Source: Symbiodinium natans
Lineage: Eukaryota > Sar > Dinophyceae > Suessiales > Symbiodiniaceae
Length of the DNA stretch: 64,000 bases
Assembly: GCA_905221605.1 (NCBI GenBank)
Contig: CAJNDS010002233.1
Location: 418,501 to 482,500 of the forward strand
Reading direction: 5' to 3'
Shown in pieces: positions 1 to 14,949 of this stretch. The translations under genes were made by a program, and so were the position numbers. Under the pieces are notes generated by a model, which worked only from the letters and a program-made list of their open reading frames with translations, ran no database searches and had not been told where the DNA came from. Position 1 is the first letter of the stretch. Each line of letters begins with the position of its first letter.

Positions 1-1090
1 TTTGGGGCTTAGGGTTTGGATTTAGGGCTTTAGTCTTCCCGACGTCTGCGCCTCACCTTCTTGACAATGACGGTCTCCATAATTTGACTGATAGCCCGGC
101 CTGCTTACCCATTTTGTCACACGGCTCAGCACGTGTAGGTGAGGAATGTACGCATGATTATGCGGTATCACACGTGCAGACGCTGTTCCAACTATTAAGG
201 GCCCGTGCCCGATGCTGGCGCGGGTCATTTGCGATCCGTTGCCCGCGTTTGGTGCAGTCAGCTGTTCTGCCTTACTACATGTCCAAGATTGTAGTGGAGG
301 CAGGCTGCCGAACGCTCAACCCGAAACCCGGACCTTTTGGCCGTAAACCAAAATTAAATCCTGAACCCCCGCTTCAAACCCACAACACACCCACCATATA
401 CCTATACGCAGCCGTGCGAGTCCCAGACAGAGTCTATAGGGTCCAGCAGTCGCTGCTGCGCAGACCTTCTGCTTTCAAAACCCTGTAAAGCAATGGTGCC
501 CTGGCGACCCGAACCGACGCCTCAGCGCGAGGTCGAACCGATCCAAGGCCCCGCACGGCGAGCGCCGGGGTTTGAGAAGCGTAGGTTTCGTTTTGGGTGT
601 GTTTTAAAGGCTTTTTGCAAGGGTGTCGTTTTTTTTGTCATGCAGCTTTTCATTTAGCTTTTTGCGAAAAGCTCACATGTTTGTTGTTTGGGGTCTGAGA
701 AGTTTAGGCCTGAGGGTTTTAGGCGGATGATTGGCACCCCGATGCTGAGGTATCCCAAACGTCATTGGCTTCCGATTTGCCACCTGACATGCTCAGAGGC
801 ATCTCATTGGATTTGTGCCTGCAGCAGTGGGGCCTCTAGGCACGAATTGTGGAAAGTACGTCCTTTATGTAGGCGTGTACGCACACCATCGATGACAAGT
901 CCAAACATAGAAAACCGAAGCCTTCGAGCTTGACTCTTTGTGAAAGATGAAAGCAAACCCGCAATTGCAAATCCCAATCCTGCAACCCTACAAGCCCGAA
1001 AACCCTAAAACACCGAAACCCCTAAACCTTCACTTAATACTTATCTAAGTTCTAGAGATATCTGGGGTATGGTTTCTAGTCCAGCTAGAG
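1..1090. other. No recognised gene; telomere-like fragments
   Basis: Open frames here have no recognisable domain and no convincing splice context. The first 45 bases are a degenerate TTTAGGG-type tract, and about 950-1030 holds a CCCTAAA-type tract in the opposite sense. Nothing else can be assigned. Confidence 0.6.
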
Positions 1091-1110
1091 GGGTCTAGAC
1101 GTCAGGGCTT

Positions 1111-1345
1111 TGACGGGGCGACGATGGGATGACGACGGCGCGACGACGGGGTGGCGACGGGGCGACGACGGTGTGACGACGGCGCGACGACAGGGTGCGA
1201 TGGCGCGACGACGGGGTGACGACGGGGGGACGACGGCTGTCGCGCCGTCGTCACGCCGTCGTCGCGCCGTCGTCCCGCCGTCGTCCCGCCGTCGTCCCGC
1301 CGTCGTCCCGCCGTCGTCCCGCCGTCGCCCCGCCGTCGCCCCGCC
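1111..1345. repeat. GACGACGG minisatellite, left foldback block
   Basis: Degenerate 8-10 bp units read GACGACGG(N) up to about 1236, then switch to the reverse complement CCGTCGTC(N) to about 1345, so the block is an inverted repeat of itself. The turn at about 1230-1250 reads GACGACGGCTGTCGCGCC. The three-frame 'coding' seen here is a by-product of the short unit. Confidence 0.9.
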
Positions 1346-1387
1346 GTCATAAGGCCTAGTTTGGGCTTAAACTAGGCCTTATGACGG
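1344..1387. repeat. Perfect 19-bp-arm hairpin
   Basis: Arms 1344-1362 and 1369-1387 are exact reverse complements around a 6-base loop (GGGCTT). The core of the arm is ATAAGGCCTAGTTT. It sits between the two minisatellite blocks and could form a cruciform. Confidence 0.92.
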
Positions 1388-1411
1388 GAAATAAGGCCTA
1401 GTTTGGGCTAA

Positions 1412-1445
1412 ATAAGGCCTAGTTTGGGCTTAAACTAGGCCTTAT
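1412..1445. repeat. Second copy of the AAGGCCTAGTTT hairpin
   Basis: The 34-base palindrome ATAAGGCCTAGTTT-GGGCTT-AAACTAGGCCTTAT is repeated here, preceded by a single left arm at 1391-1409. The two hairpins plus the extra arm form the centre of the larger inverted structure. Confidence 0.9.
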
Positions 1446-1447
1446 AT

Positions 1448-1714
1448 GACGGTGTGACGACGGCGCGACGACGGCGCGACGACGACGCGACGACGGCTCG
1501 ACGACGGCGCGACAGCCGTCGTCCCCCCGTCGTCCCTCCGTCGTCCCCCCGTCGTCCCCCCGTCGTCCCCCCGTCGTCCCCCCGGCGTCCTGCCGTCGTC
1601 CCTCCGTCATCCTGCCATCGTCCCTCCGTCGTCTTGCCCTCGTCCCTCCGTCGTCCCACCATCGTCCCTCCGTCGTCCCACCGTCGTCCCTCCGTCGTTT
1701 TGCCGTCGTCCTAC
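1448..1714. repeat. GACGACGG minisatellite, right foldback block
   Basis: GACGACGG units run to about 1505, then CCGTCGTCC units to about 1714. The turn sequence (GGCGCGACAGCCGTCGTC) is the exact reverse complement of the turn in the left block, so the right block is an inverted copy of the left one. Confidence 0.9.
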
Positions 1715-1906
1715 TTTTGTTGTGTGGACTAACACATATCTTTAGAACTTAGATAACTTAATACCCTTTCGGTATTGTGTAGCAGTGTAGCCACATCGAA
1801 CCTCAAAAGGCCCCGGAGAAAGAATCCTGTACCCAAAAGGACATGGATAGGACCCCCGCCCCCCACCCCTGCATGATTTGGTGGGTGCCCTCCGCAGTGC
1901 TCACTG

Positions 1907-2090
1907 AAAGCCCACTGCTTCTTTTGGCACCCCCCAGGACAGCGTGACAAGAGACCCACATGCGCTGAAATCTCTGCTTGTGCCGATTGTAAAAGCGCCG
2001 CCAGCGCAACCTCACAGAAAGCCCACTGCCTCTTGAACGGCACCCGCCAGAGACAGGATCACATAGAACGCCCACATGCGCTGCTGAGCG
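1907..2090. repeat. Imperfect duplication, ~110 bp period
   Basis: Two similar stretches, about 1907-1966 and 2019-2088, share GAAAGCCCACTGC at the start and CCCACATGCGCTG at the end. The minus-strand open frames across them are shadows of this duplication; no protein family is recognised. Confidence 0.6.
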
Positions 2091-2305
2091 CACATTCTCG
2101 CCAGACGCAGAGTATCCATGAACTGAAAGGCTTGTCAGAACTCCCATTTTGATTTTGCCTGGGCTGTGTCCGTTGGTGATGTCCAAGCCCCTGCAGACTT
2201 TAGCACAAAACCCTAAAGTGTTGGAACATAGCGTGGTCTTGGGGTGGGCTGTCTGCTACGCACAGGCATGAGCGCCATATGTGAGTGCGCACATGACGTC
2301 ACCTA

Positions 2306-2466
2306 CCCCAAAACCCTGAACCTTAAACCCTAAACCCTAAACTTAAACCCTAAAGCCTAAACCCTCAACCTAAACCCTACACCTAAACCCTCAACCCTAG
2401 ACCCAAGACCCTAAACCCTAAACCCTAAACTCTCAACCCCTAAGCCCAAAACCCCAAACCCTCAGG
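2306..2466. repeat. Interstitial telomere-like CCCTAAA array
   Basis: About 160 bases of CCCTAAA and close variants (CCTTAAA, CCCTCAA, CCCTACA, CCCTAGA). The C-rich strand is on +. Units are degenerate, so this is an old interstitial tract and not a functional chromosome end. Shorter tracts of the same kind lie at 4564-4602, 6226-6245, 6540-6600 and 8383-8427. Confidence 0.85.
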
Positions 2467-2469
2467 AAA

Positions 2470-4140
2470 GCATTTTCAGCGCGATTCAGATGCGGATGAC
2501 TTTTCCCTGAGCCGCCTGGCTGCTCTTCAGGTGTCGGTCAGCTTTACCGTCGGCGTGGTAGCTGATTGGCAACCTCAAACCTTGCCCCACATACGCCTCC
2601 CCCAGCACCACAATAAACAACTTGGAAAGGGCCAGGGAAGTCAGAAGCAAAGTGCGGCTTTAGAGCTGGATCTTGGGTTCGGGCGTGGGTTTCAATGCTT
2701 TCTTCCAGTCACGGCAATCAAGCGGCAACTTGGTTGGCGTGGGCCCGAGCTCCCTAACCTGGTTCAGTGCCAAATTCTACAAACCCTAAACATCAAAAGG
2801 CCCTCATTGCGCAACAAAAGACCCCAACCCTAAGGGCCCTAAAGCGTCCCGAGTTTTGACTTTACGACGCGTATAGCCCCAGGCTTCGAGGGCAAACCCT
2901 GGACCAAGCAGGAGCCCTGGTCCCCTAATCCGCCGTGAGGTCATCAAACCGACAGCATCGATTTCTTCCTTAGCCACGACTGGGCTACCTCTCGCTGGTC
3001 TAAGACTCTGGCTTTGCTGGTGGCTGGGCTTTTCCATTATAGAATTATAGGATTTGTGTCGAAGGGTAGGCTGCTGGTTCCTATAGTTATAGTTGTTCGC
3101 TAGGCCTGATTCCTGTTGGCTTGCAGAGGCTTTTGCAACGGTTTTATACTTAACTGGCCTGAATGACGGCTCAGAGTAGTGTAGGGTTGGGGGCTGGCAT
3201 TTGACAGTGAATCCAGAGCCTCATGTATAGACCTGATAACTGCTAGTACCACGCTTTAGGATGATTTCAGATGATTTAAGTATGTCTCAAAACCCAACTC
3301 TTACCATTAATGCCACGTATTATACCCACAGCCTAAAACCAGTTGCACTTCAACGGCGTGCCAGCGGCACTGGCGGCCGCGGTGGTCAATGCGCTGACTT
3401 GCAACCTTCTCCTCGCCGGTCGGCTTCCAGGCGCCCAGAGGGTATCCCTTAGTAGTGGATTTTTTTGGGTTCTTTAAGGGTTTGTAGGAACTTATCGGCG
3501 TTCTGCAAGGGTTCCGCTTGACGGCCAAGGGTTCAGGCTTGTGCGGGCTGATTTGTGAATAACTGCAAACACCTCCTTGCAGTCCCCACGATGGTTTTAG
3601 GTATTTTGGGGGTCAGGCTTTGCGGTTTAAGCGGCAACCCAGCTACATGTGTCCTTCTAGAACGATGAGACTTTGATTTGGAATGTAGAATGTCTTCATT
3701 TGCCCAGGATTACAAGTGGGATCCTAATGCTTCGTCAGGGATCTACATTGACGTGCTCTCTTTGGGGATTCTACGAGGGGGAATGCCGAGTTGCACATGT
3801 AGGGCCTGAATATTGAGGATTTAGTTTGGGCTTGCTACTCGTTGTAGGGTTAAGGGTTGGGGTGAAGGACCATACCGGACGTTGACTGGGGTAAAGATCT
3901 TGGGGAAAGGATTTCACCGGGACTTTGACTGGGGTGAAAGTCTTTAGGGCATGTTATGCAACAACCAGAAGAGGAAACCCAAGGAAGAGTATTGGTCATA
4001 TGTAGGCCGCTAAATTCAGACAGCCGCATATTGTAAGCCTGCAGCGCGAGCCCAACAAAGAACGCTTCAAGCCTCTTTTGTTCAGCAGGGCTCCTCAGGC
4101 GCCACTCTCCAATGATGTTCCCGGGCAACCTGACTGTAAG
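2470..4140. other. No recognised gene
   Basis: Short open frames only, no motif recognised. Between about 3866 and 3945 a ~48-bp unit (GACTGGGGTAAAG / GACTGGGGTGAAAG) is imperfectly duplicated. Upstream exons of the TIR-like gene may lie here, but I cannot point to one. Confidence 0.5.
3709..3749 (+). repeat. Relic of the palindromic repeat seen at 8.1 kb
   Basis: Shares ATTACAAG, GGGATCCTA and GGGATCTACAT in the same order as positions 8162-8194, with an 11-base insertion between the second and third blocks. Probably a decayed fragment of the same dispersed element. Confidence 0.55.
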
Positions 4141-4142
4141 AA

Positions 4143-4214
4143 CAGAGAGTAATAAATTAATACATAATTAATAATTAATTAATAATCAATTAATAGTTAA
4201 TTCATAATTAATTA
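4143..4214. repeat. AT-rich TTAATTAA tract
   Basis: About 70 bases made almost entirely of A and T, built on repeated ATTAAT/TTAATTAA words, in an otherwise balanced sequence. Lies directly upstream of the first identifiable exon of the TIR-like gene. Confidence 0.8.
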
Positions 4215-4260
4215 CCAAGGCTTAAACTAGATTGGGGGGTTTAGGGTTGGGCTCATCAGG

Positions 4261-7730
<3,470 letters not shown>

Positions 7731-8122
7731 TCTGAGCCTGAGCTTCGAGGAATGGCCACCCGCATCCCTAAAGCGCTAAAGCACTAGACTCTCCCTTGAC
7801 AGCCCCGAACCTCGAAATGGTAAAGTTCACGAACAAGCAAATTGACTCGGCAAAAACTGGATGCAGAAAGGCAACCCTTAACGCCCCAAACTCACCAAAT
7901 CCTGAAGCTTGCCAGACCGCTGTGCTTGCACCATCCGTGTTATGATTCTCATTCATGCAAGGGGAAAGCTCTTTGTTAGAATCTTCGCCTCTTGTCAGAG
8001 GTCGCATCGAATTCAAAATATTCTTCACGAAGGGGAGGTCCCCCGTCGCAAGTCAGAATGTTCTTCAACGCAGGGGGAAACTCCCTGGAACGAGGCTCGA
8101 TGGCCTTGCCTCGTCGGAAAGT

Positions 8123-8219
8123 GGGGGTTTCAGAAATCAGGGCTACATTATAGGGGTCCTTATTACAAGGGGATCCTACTATTGGGATCTACATAGGCCC
8201 CTTATTTTTGGAAACCCCC
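8123..8219. mobile_element. Palindromic MITE-like element
   Basis: Termini GGGGGTTTCAGAAATCAGGGC and GCCCCTTATTTTTGGAAACCCCC are imperfect inverted repeats over about 21 bp. The interior (GGGGTCCTTATTACAAG ... GGGATCTACAT) recurs at 3709-3749 and 53838-53900, so it is a dispersed family. No clear target duplication is visible. Confidence 0.6.
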
Positions 8220-8618
8220 AAGCAAGATGACCTTTGGCTTGTGATTGGAAAAATGTTGAGGAGGGCTTCCCTGAACTTTTGGCTTCAGCTATTTCGGCGC
8301 TAGAGGGTTTCTGGTGCTTAGTGGGCTTTTGCTGGGATGGGTTCTCGCAAGCTTGGGGTTAGGGGTACAAGCCTCAAGCCGTGAACTGTAAACCCTAAAC
8401 CTGTAACCCTAAACCCTAAACAGCCTTGAGCTCGGGCCTCTTTGGACTCAGCCTTCCCGGCCTCTGCTATGGTTTTTCGGGTCGCCATATGGTCGCGTGA
8501 TTCGGGGTATGGGAAAGCGATTCTACTCAGGATCCTACCATCGAGGCCCTTGCAGAGATGGGTCGATTAATCAGGGGCCGAATGTCTCGGAAAGATGTGT
8601 GCATGACCATGGGGAAGT

Positions 8619-8624
8619 GTTCGT

Positions 8625-8664
<40 letters not shown>
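8619..8664. repeat. (TG)n microsatellite
   Basis: GTGTTCGTGTGTGTTTGTG followed by an uninterrupted GT run, about 46 bases in all. Confidence 0.9.
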
Positions 8665-8666
<2 letters not shown>

Positions 8667-9327
8667 TTTTTGTGCGCTTGATTCATGTCAGTGAGCCAGA
8701 GTGTGCGTTTTGGTGCTATGTGGATGCGTTGCTTGAGACAAAGGCATTCTGGTTTGGAACACTCATGGTTCGTATGATTGCGAGACGCCAAGACTCGAGC
8801 AGCAATGAATGGCTTTCGGAACCTTCCAAACATGCAGGTTTATCTTATCATCATTTGCTTGTGCATAAGGAGAACGCGGTTGTACATCTTGTGCATGCAT
8901 GGTGCATGCATTTTAGCCACGCCTGTGTCCCGAGCTTGCTTGGCCTCGCTCCAGCATCAGGCCAGGGTGCTGTTTATTTACTAGATGGCCATCCAGAGAA
9001 CATGTAGGGAGACATGTGTGAGGCGCATGACAAGCCTCTTCTACCGGCTTTATCCCAAAGATGCATCCATCCCAGACAACACGGTGAACCCAGCAGCTCG
9101 GTGGGCGAGAGTTGTCGCGGGTGGACCCAAAGAAGACGATGACGAGCAGGATTTTCAGTGTGGCATCGCGCGATCTCAGTTTGTCAAGAGTTGCGGTTTG
9201 CATGCCATGCACAGAAGGAGCAGATGCCGTCCGAGTCTGCAATGTCTGGTGCCCTTGCTGGCTTGGCGTTCTTGCAGGTTGGGCCTTGGGGTTGGGCAAG
9301 CTTCTCGTAGGGTTCGATTGAGACATC

Positions 9328-9489
9328 ATGTTTGCCAGAGAACTGTCAAAGAGGGCTAGCATGTTCACACGGCTTCCAACATCTGGTGAGGCAGATGATT
9401 CTGCTGCCAGTTCAGCAGACAATCAGAAGAAACGCAAAGCCGAAGACGAACCAGGGCAAGAATCCAGGAAGGCAGCGTGGACCTTCTGA
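9328..9489 (+). CDS. Small ORF/exon with basic nuclear-type signal
   Basis: A 53-codon frame from ATG at 9328 to TGA at 9487-9489. The product starts MFARELSKRASMFTR, then has an acidic-Ser stretch (SGEADDSAASSADNQ) and a KKRKAEDEPG basic cluster resembling a nuclear localisation signal. Composition looks like a disordered tail of a real protein, and more natural than the antisense frame. Probably the last exon of an unidentified gene. Confidence 0.35.
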   Translation: MFARELSKRASMFTRLPTSGEADDSAASSADNQKKRKAEDEPGQESRKAAWTF

Positions 9490-10100
9490 GACGAAGCCAC
9501 GTTTGATGATCGATGTGATACCCCAGATTGCTTGGTTATTGTTGCTACTGCAGGCATGACGAACTGATGGTCAGCAGACTGCCATGACTGCAGCTTGCAA
9601 CGTCGGCGCAGAAAGCTTTGAGCGAGTGCTTGCACGTATATCGGCGGAGTATGCAGCTTTGCACAGGTGAGGTTGAAATTTGCAGAGAAGTTTGCTCTTG
9701 TTAATGTGCATGACATGGCGTATGAAGCTTGCAAGTCACTGCTTTGATCATGACGGAGATCCTTGTTTTTCTCCGTGTTGGGAGAAAGGGCTGCAAGCCT
9801 TACCATCAGCTATGTTAGCTGGCACCGCTGCCGTTTGCAGCTTCGAAGTGCACCATAGAGAACATGACAGCGCTAGAGATGGGCAACCAGCAACAAATGA
9901 TGCTGATCTGGGAGATGACATTTCCTTCGGCATGGTTTCGGCCTCGTCTCGGTTCGTGCTACTTCAAGCACCCAGAATAGCTCGTCCGTAAGTGGCAGCT
10001 TTTCGAAGCCATCTAATCTACATGAAGCAATGAGTAGTGAAAGGGAGCTATTGCTATTGCCCCAAGCCACAAGGTCCCGACACATGTGACTTGAAATTGA

Positions 10101-10562
10101 TCATGGTTTCGAGATGAAACGCTCCGCCTGATGGTGTGGTGATGAATCTGCCGAAAGATGCCGCAATTGAGGCATTGGATCATTTGCACGGACCCCAGAC
10201 AAAATGTTTCCCAAACCTTTCAGCGGCAGGTCTAAAATTGCCAGACCTTCTGCTGGTGTGGGGGGTTGGTGCCTTGTAGATTGCAGCTGTTGTGGGTGGT
10301 GGTGCTGACTTGGTGGTGTTTCCGGAAGTGATAGCAGTTGCTGGCCGTTTGGCATGCACAGCTTCAACTGGCCGTCACGTTCAATATTCAGGAGTGGAGG
10401 ATGTTGCTGTTGAAGCAGCTGCTGTGTGCTGCTGCTTGTTATTGTTGTTGTTGGGCCTTGGTGTTGGTGGTGGTGCTGCTGCTGTTTGTTGTTGCCGTTG
10501 CTGTTGCCGTCGCTGTCGCTGTCGCTGTTGCTGTCGGGTCTGCTGCATCGCACATGCTCCAA
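10101..10562 (-). CDS. Q/N/H-rich low-complexity ORF
   Basis: A 153-codon minus-strand frame: N-terminal Ser/Asp/Asn repeats (SDSDSDGNSNGNN), then Q/H stretches (QQQHHHQHQ, QQLLQQQHPP), a less repetitive middle (LLNIERDGQLKLCMPNGQQL) and a Pro/His-rich tail. The opposite strand would give runs of Cys/Leu/Val and is less protein-like. The triplet and hexamer CTG/TCG repeats at 10400-10535 cause the homopolymers. Could be an activation-domain-like exon of a regulatory protein, but no domain is recognised and it may be non-coding repeat. Confidence 0.3.
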   Translation of the reverse strand: MEHVRCSRPDSNSDSDSDGNSNGNNKQQQHHHQHQGPTTTITSSSTQQLLQQQHPPLLNIERDGQLKLCMPNGQQLLSLPETPPSQHHHPQQLQSTRHQPPTPAEGLAILDLPLKGLGNILSGVRANDPMPQLRHLSADSSPHHQAERFISKP

Positions 10563-10923
10563 GGCAGCTTCAACGAATTAAGCCAGCGTCTGAGAGCATC
10601 AGGGCATTCGGTTGGCTGCATGCGACTCGCTGTTGTAGCAATGTGGTCTGGCTTACTTTCCTGAGTCTCAGGAATCAGCTTCCCAAATCAAGCTCGCGTT
10701 TGAGAGCATGCCTGCAGCACAATTCTCAGCTTCAACTCAATTCCACTCAGCATGGAGCCACACAAGACGGCATTCATGCAGGACGGCATTTATGCAGGGG
10801 TGCGAGGCAGTATGGGTTTAGTGGAAGTGTGGTCCAGTGTGGCTATGGAGTGGTGCCCTTGACTAAGGTGTCGGATTATCATGACCAAGGCACACCTCTG
10901 AGCATCTGAGGTGGTGTTGACGT

Positions 10924-10951
10924 GTTGAACCATGTTGAACCATGTTGAACC
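10924..10951. repeat. Three tandem GTTGAACCAT units
   Basis: GTTGAACCAT is repeated with 11-base spacing nearly three times. Small local duplication. Confidence 0.7.
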
Positions 10952-10959
10952 TGCGCCAC

Positions 10960-13900
10960 TCAGGAACAGTTTCTGGACCTTGGGTGCCCCAATTGCAGAG
11001 ACAGCCTTGGAATGCAGGAAGTTTGACTTTAGGTGCCTCACGAAAATCTCTGGTCTCGAAGTCTGTGAGAGGAGAATGAAGCACGCGTGTTGGCCTGCAC
11101 GACGGCTAACTTTACGGGCTTCTTCTCCTTGGTGAGGCGGGGAAAACCTCGGCACAAACACAGAAGGCGAGCCTGCTTTTGCATGAGTGCGCGGCTGCAG
11201 ACCTGGATCCTTTGCGTCCCGCTTCACTGGCTTGGAGCGGAGCACGCCAGGCAACGGTGTCTTGCAGTGCCCAACAGCAAGGCAGTTTTGCACATTCCCA
11301 GCCCAGTGCTTGGAAGCCGTAGGCTGTTATGCGCTGACGGCGCATGGCCGGATACCGAGAGCTTGAATCATGGACAGGCTTGTCGGAGCAGATTCGACCC
11401 AGGGCAGAGCTTCATTTGAGACCTTCTGAGACCCTAGGCTTCTGTGTGTGCTCGTCTGTTAAGGAAGCTTGCCCGAGCTTGACTTGGACGAGCTGGATGC
11501 CGAGGATTACGAGCCTTCCTGGCTTCTTGTGCGCAGCGCTGTGTGCCACGTTCATGACACTCGTGATGCCAATTGCCCCGGACTCCGGTCATGGCGTAGT
11601 AACGTCTAGTCACTAAAGCTAGTTCCAGATTCAGATTGGGGGTACGTCCTCGTACTTCAGGGATTGTGGTGGTGGGCAAAGAAGGGGGTGTGCTCGGGGG
11701 GGCCCACCCTCATTTTGTGCCGCATTGAAGCGCTCCCCCAAAAGCCCCAACCTTCCCCTAAGTCTCAAGCTGCTCCCAAAAAAGCTCGCGCTTGGTGCTG
11801 CCCTTGACACTAGCTTTCGTCCGCCCTGCAAGTATGCAAAGCGTCTCGGGTTTGTAATCGGTTATGACTTGACCTTGCAGAAGGATTTTCGAGTTTCGGG
11901 CATTTAGGCTTGAAGGTTTGCTAAGCTTCTGGAGGTAGGAGGACGTCCATTCTTCTTTGGCTTGCTGTACCAGGGGACGTATGTTGACCTTTAGGCTTTT
12001 GAGGGTTCCGCGTTATTTCGATGTGGATGTTTGGGCTCTACAGAGAGCATCTGCCAGCTCCTGATCCATGTAGCGGGTCGTTCTTCAGTTTTTTATAACG
12101 ACCTTTCATGCTTCATTCACTTAGCTCGTTTATAATTTTCCTCCGCTCACTGCGTTTACTATAAGAATCAGTGAGTGAATCCTGGCGAACGAAGTGAAGA
12201 ATACCCAAAATTCGAATCTTGTCAACGCGAGCCTATGTAAAGATGTCGGACAATTCCGGGAAGTTCTGCCAGGCCTGATGAGGCAGAAGGCATCTGAGAC
12301 ATGGGCAGTAGGACTGCAGGAATGCAGGACAATGCGAGACAATGCGAGACCATAAGAACGTCATGCCCTGATGGGTTTGAGAGTCTGTTGACTGGGAGGT
12401 GAAGGGGTGGATGGGGCGCCACCCAAAGGCCGGTCATGGGCTGATGTTCCAAGTCCAATGGCCTAAAGCGCCTGGCGCATCAGCTTTGGCAGTTTGCAGT
12501 GCAGGTGAGATGTCGCAGCAGAGCCCTACCTTCTCAGAAGAGGCAGGGATGTCATGAAACGGTCGTTTCGCAATGCCGTCTTCGAGTCTTCGACTGATGC
12601 AGGACTTCGATCTTGACAAGCTCTTGGCTTCGCCCATGGACGGGAACTCACTTTGAATCTGCTTCTCCTGTCGTCCGAGTTTGCTCTGGGCATCGCTCCG
12701 CCCTGCAGTGAGGCCTCTCCGGCACCTTCAGTGGGCCGAAAGGCGAGATTCGTTTTGTGTTGCAGCGGACAGCTTGAAAGCCTATTCGCCCTCCAAGCTG
12801 CAGGGTCCATCCCCATCTCCGAAGCCAGAACAGGCAAGCCCTTCACAGTGGCATTCACGTTGGAAATTGATTGAAGTTCAGATAGAAACGTTCGCCAGGT
12901 GTCTCGGCGGAAGCGCCTGCGGAAGGCCGCCTGTGTGGTGTTTTTCCATTGGCTCTTGCAGACATGCTAAATTGATTCTATGTTGCGATAGGTGGAACCA
13001 TCAGCTGACCCCAGCCCATCGGTAGAGAGCCACAGCCAGAGCTTCGAGGCACCACCTTGGGCATGCAGCTTCTATGCCGGACGCATCGACATGTCAAGCG
13101 TTGAAGAATTTCCCGGAATGATCACCAATCTTCTCTTGTAGTCTGCTCGCTATTGAAAGCCCTCCTGGGCGTTTTTACACATGGCTGAGTTTGGGATGCT
13201 TGGCGAGGGTTTCGGTTTTCATGGCTAGACGAGCAACTACGGCTTGATGTGTGCTTGGGAGTGAAGGTTCAATCTAGGGATGGGTTGGGATGGGTTTGGA
13301 ACCTTCAGACATTCAAGGGTATTTGCATTCCGACGATCCTACGCGTTGAGGACAGTAGCCTTGTTCACCATTCTGCAGATCCCGGCTTGTTTCTTGGTAC
13401 ACAGGACCAACTCCCCCGATTACGCAATCTGAAGCACGAAGCCAGCATTGAGAGAAGAATGATTCTCGTGACATGAGCAGGTGGAAGCCGAGATCCGACC
13501 CTGAGTAGTTGCCGGCATTTTCGCAGCGGCAGAGAGCCTGTCTCTGTTCTAGCCAGTGAGCATTTTGAGCCTCCTTTTTTGGGTCATGCTAGTGGATATT
13601 TTCTTGGTTGTGGGAATATGAAAGCAGCAAGAACAGAGGGTTCATGGGCCAGGTTTTGCTTCAGAGGTCGTTGGTTTTATGTTGAAATTGAGGCTTGCAA
13701 GCGGAGGGTCTCGACAGACTCGTCAGGAAGAGCATTGACACTGACCTGAATGATGGCTGGACAAAAATATCTGATGCGCTTTGCTTGTGTTGTGCCTTGG
13801 CCATTCCCCCGATTCCTTCAGGATGGTAACCTCTTGTAGCCTCACTCTTCAACTCGTTGGCGACGTACAGTAGACAACTCTGCTACCTTTTTATTCTTAT

Positions 13901-14800
13901 AGCCACAAAATGGTTAGCACTGCTGTAGTCCGGAGTGCTTGGCAAGCCTTTGTGAGCCTAGTGACCTGCAGTCAAAGGCTGAGCTCAGCTGATTGCACGC
14001 CTCATTCGTTTGGCTGACGGCGGCCGTTTGCTCCTTCCTACGGACTACTTCCGGAGACCCCCCCAATCGATGTTTGGCCACAACAGCCGACGCAACTTTG
14101 GGGACGAGCTAAATTCCCAGCCCACCTTCACACACCTATCCGGCGTGGGTGTCGGGGTACCCGCTCTCGCCTCACCTATCTTGAAAAACGTCCCGTCCTC
14201 TGCCGCGATCCACGCAATGGCACGGCATCACCAGTATTTTGTCTTGGAATCTCTTAGCAACTTGATGCGAGGACCTTTGCAGCAAGCTAGACAACAGGCA
14301 TCTCAATCACAGTCCTTGTCAAGAGTAGAAGGTCACTGGTCCGGATGGCTGGTCCTATGACTTACCTCCCTCATCGGTTGAGGACATGGCTAACGGTCAT
14401 CGTAAGTTCTGCACCGCTCTCCTTCATCGAGTTGGCCCACTTTCGGAGAAGCATCAGCCGACACCCAGGTTTCATGGGCGAGGCCTTTCCTCGTCCACCT
14501 CCCGGACGTCATGTGAACGTTGATCGCTTTCTCAAGCTGATGGTGCTCGCCACGCCGCAAGCGCCCTACTGCGAGCATGCGTAACACACGGGCAGACGTT
14601 CTGGCCCATTCATATCTGCAGCGCGCAGAATGGGCAAAATGCAATCGCTTGTGCGGTAGAGCGCAGTGCGTTGGCAGGGCCTTAAGTTGTTCTTCACACG
14701 GAGGGAGCACGGTTAGTCGTGAATCCTTTTGCTTGCTTGTGACTTGTGGGGTTGTTCGTCAAAGTTGCCAAGTTGTGACTTTCTTTCGCTTGAACGCGGA
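10960..14800. other. No recognised gene
   Basis: Both strands carry frames of 60-170 codons with no family I recognise. The longest plus frame near the end (14010-14360, 116 codons, LSGVGVGVPALASPILKNV) has ordinary composition and could be an exon. No repeats of note. Confidence 0.4.
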
Positions 14801-14815
14801 CGAATCCCTCGAAGG

Positions 14816-14943
14816 TTTAGGGCTTGCCACCCAACATCTCCTTTCAGGGTTAAAGGCTTGCTACACAACATCTCCTTTTGGGGTTAAAGGCTCGTTTCGG
14901 GCATCTCCTTTCAGGGTTTAGGGCTTGCCACGCAACACCTGGT
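14816..14943 (+). repeat. 34-bp tandem repeat, ~4 units
   Basis: Units start TT(T/A)AGGGCTTGC or TTAAAGGCT and contain CAACATCTCCTTT(C/T); four copies diverge by a few bases, the third having lost part of the unit. Each unit begins with a TTTAGGG-like word. Confidence 0.8.
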
Positions 14944-14949
14944 CACGGT

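Larger units (their letters stand above)
7731..9300. other. No recognised gene
   Basis: Short frames without motif. Contains a palindromic element (8123-8219), a telomere-like tract (8383-8427) and a TG run (8619-8664). A plus-strand acidic stretch (GGPKEDDDEQDFQ near 9117-9158) may be an exon related to the small ORF at 9328. Confidence 0.45.

Noticed and set aside
1102-1732. Arg-rich open frames on both strands
   Set aside because: Produced by the 8-10 base minisatellite units; all frames are open by chance of composition.
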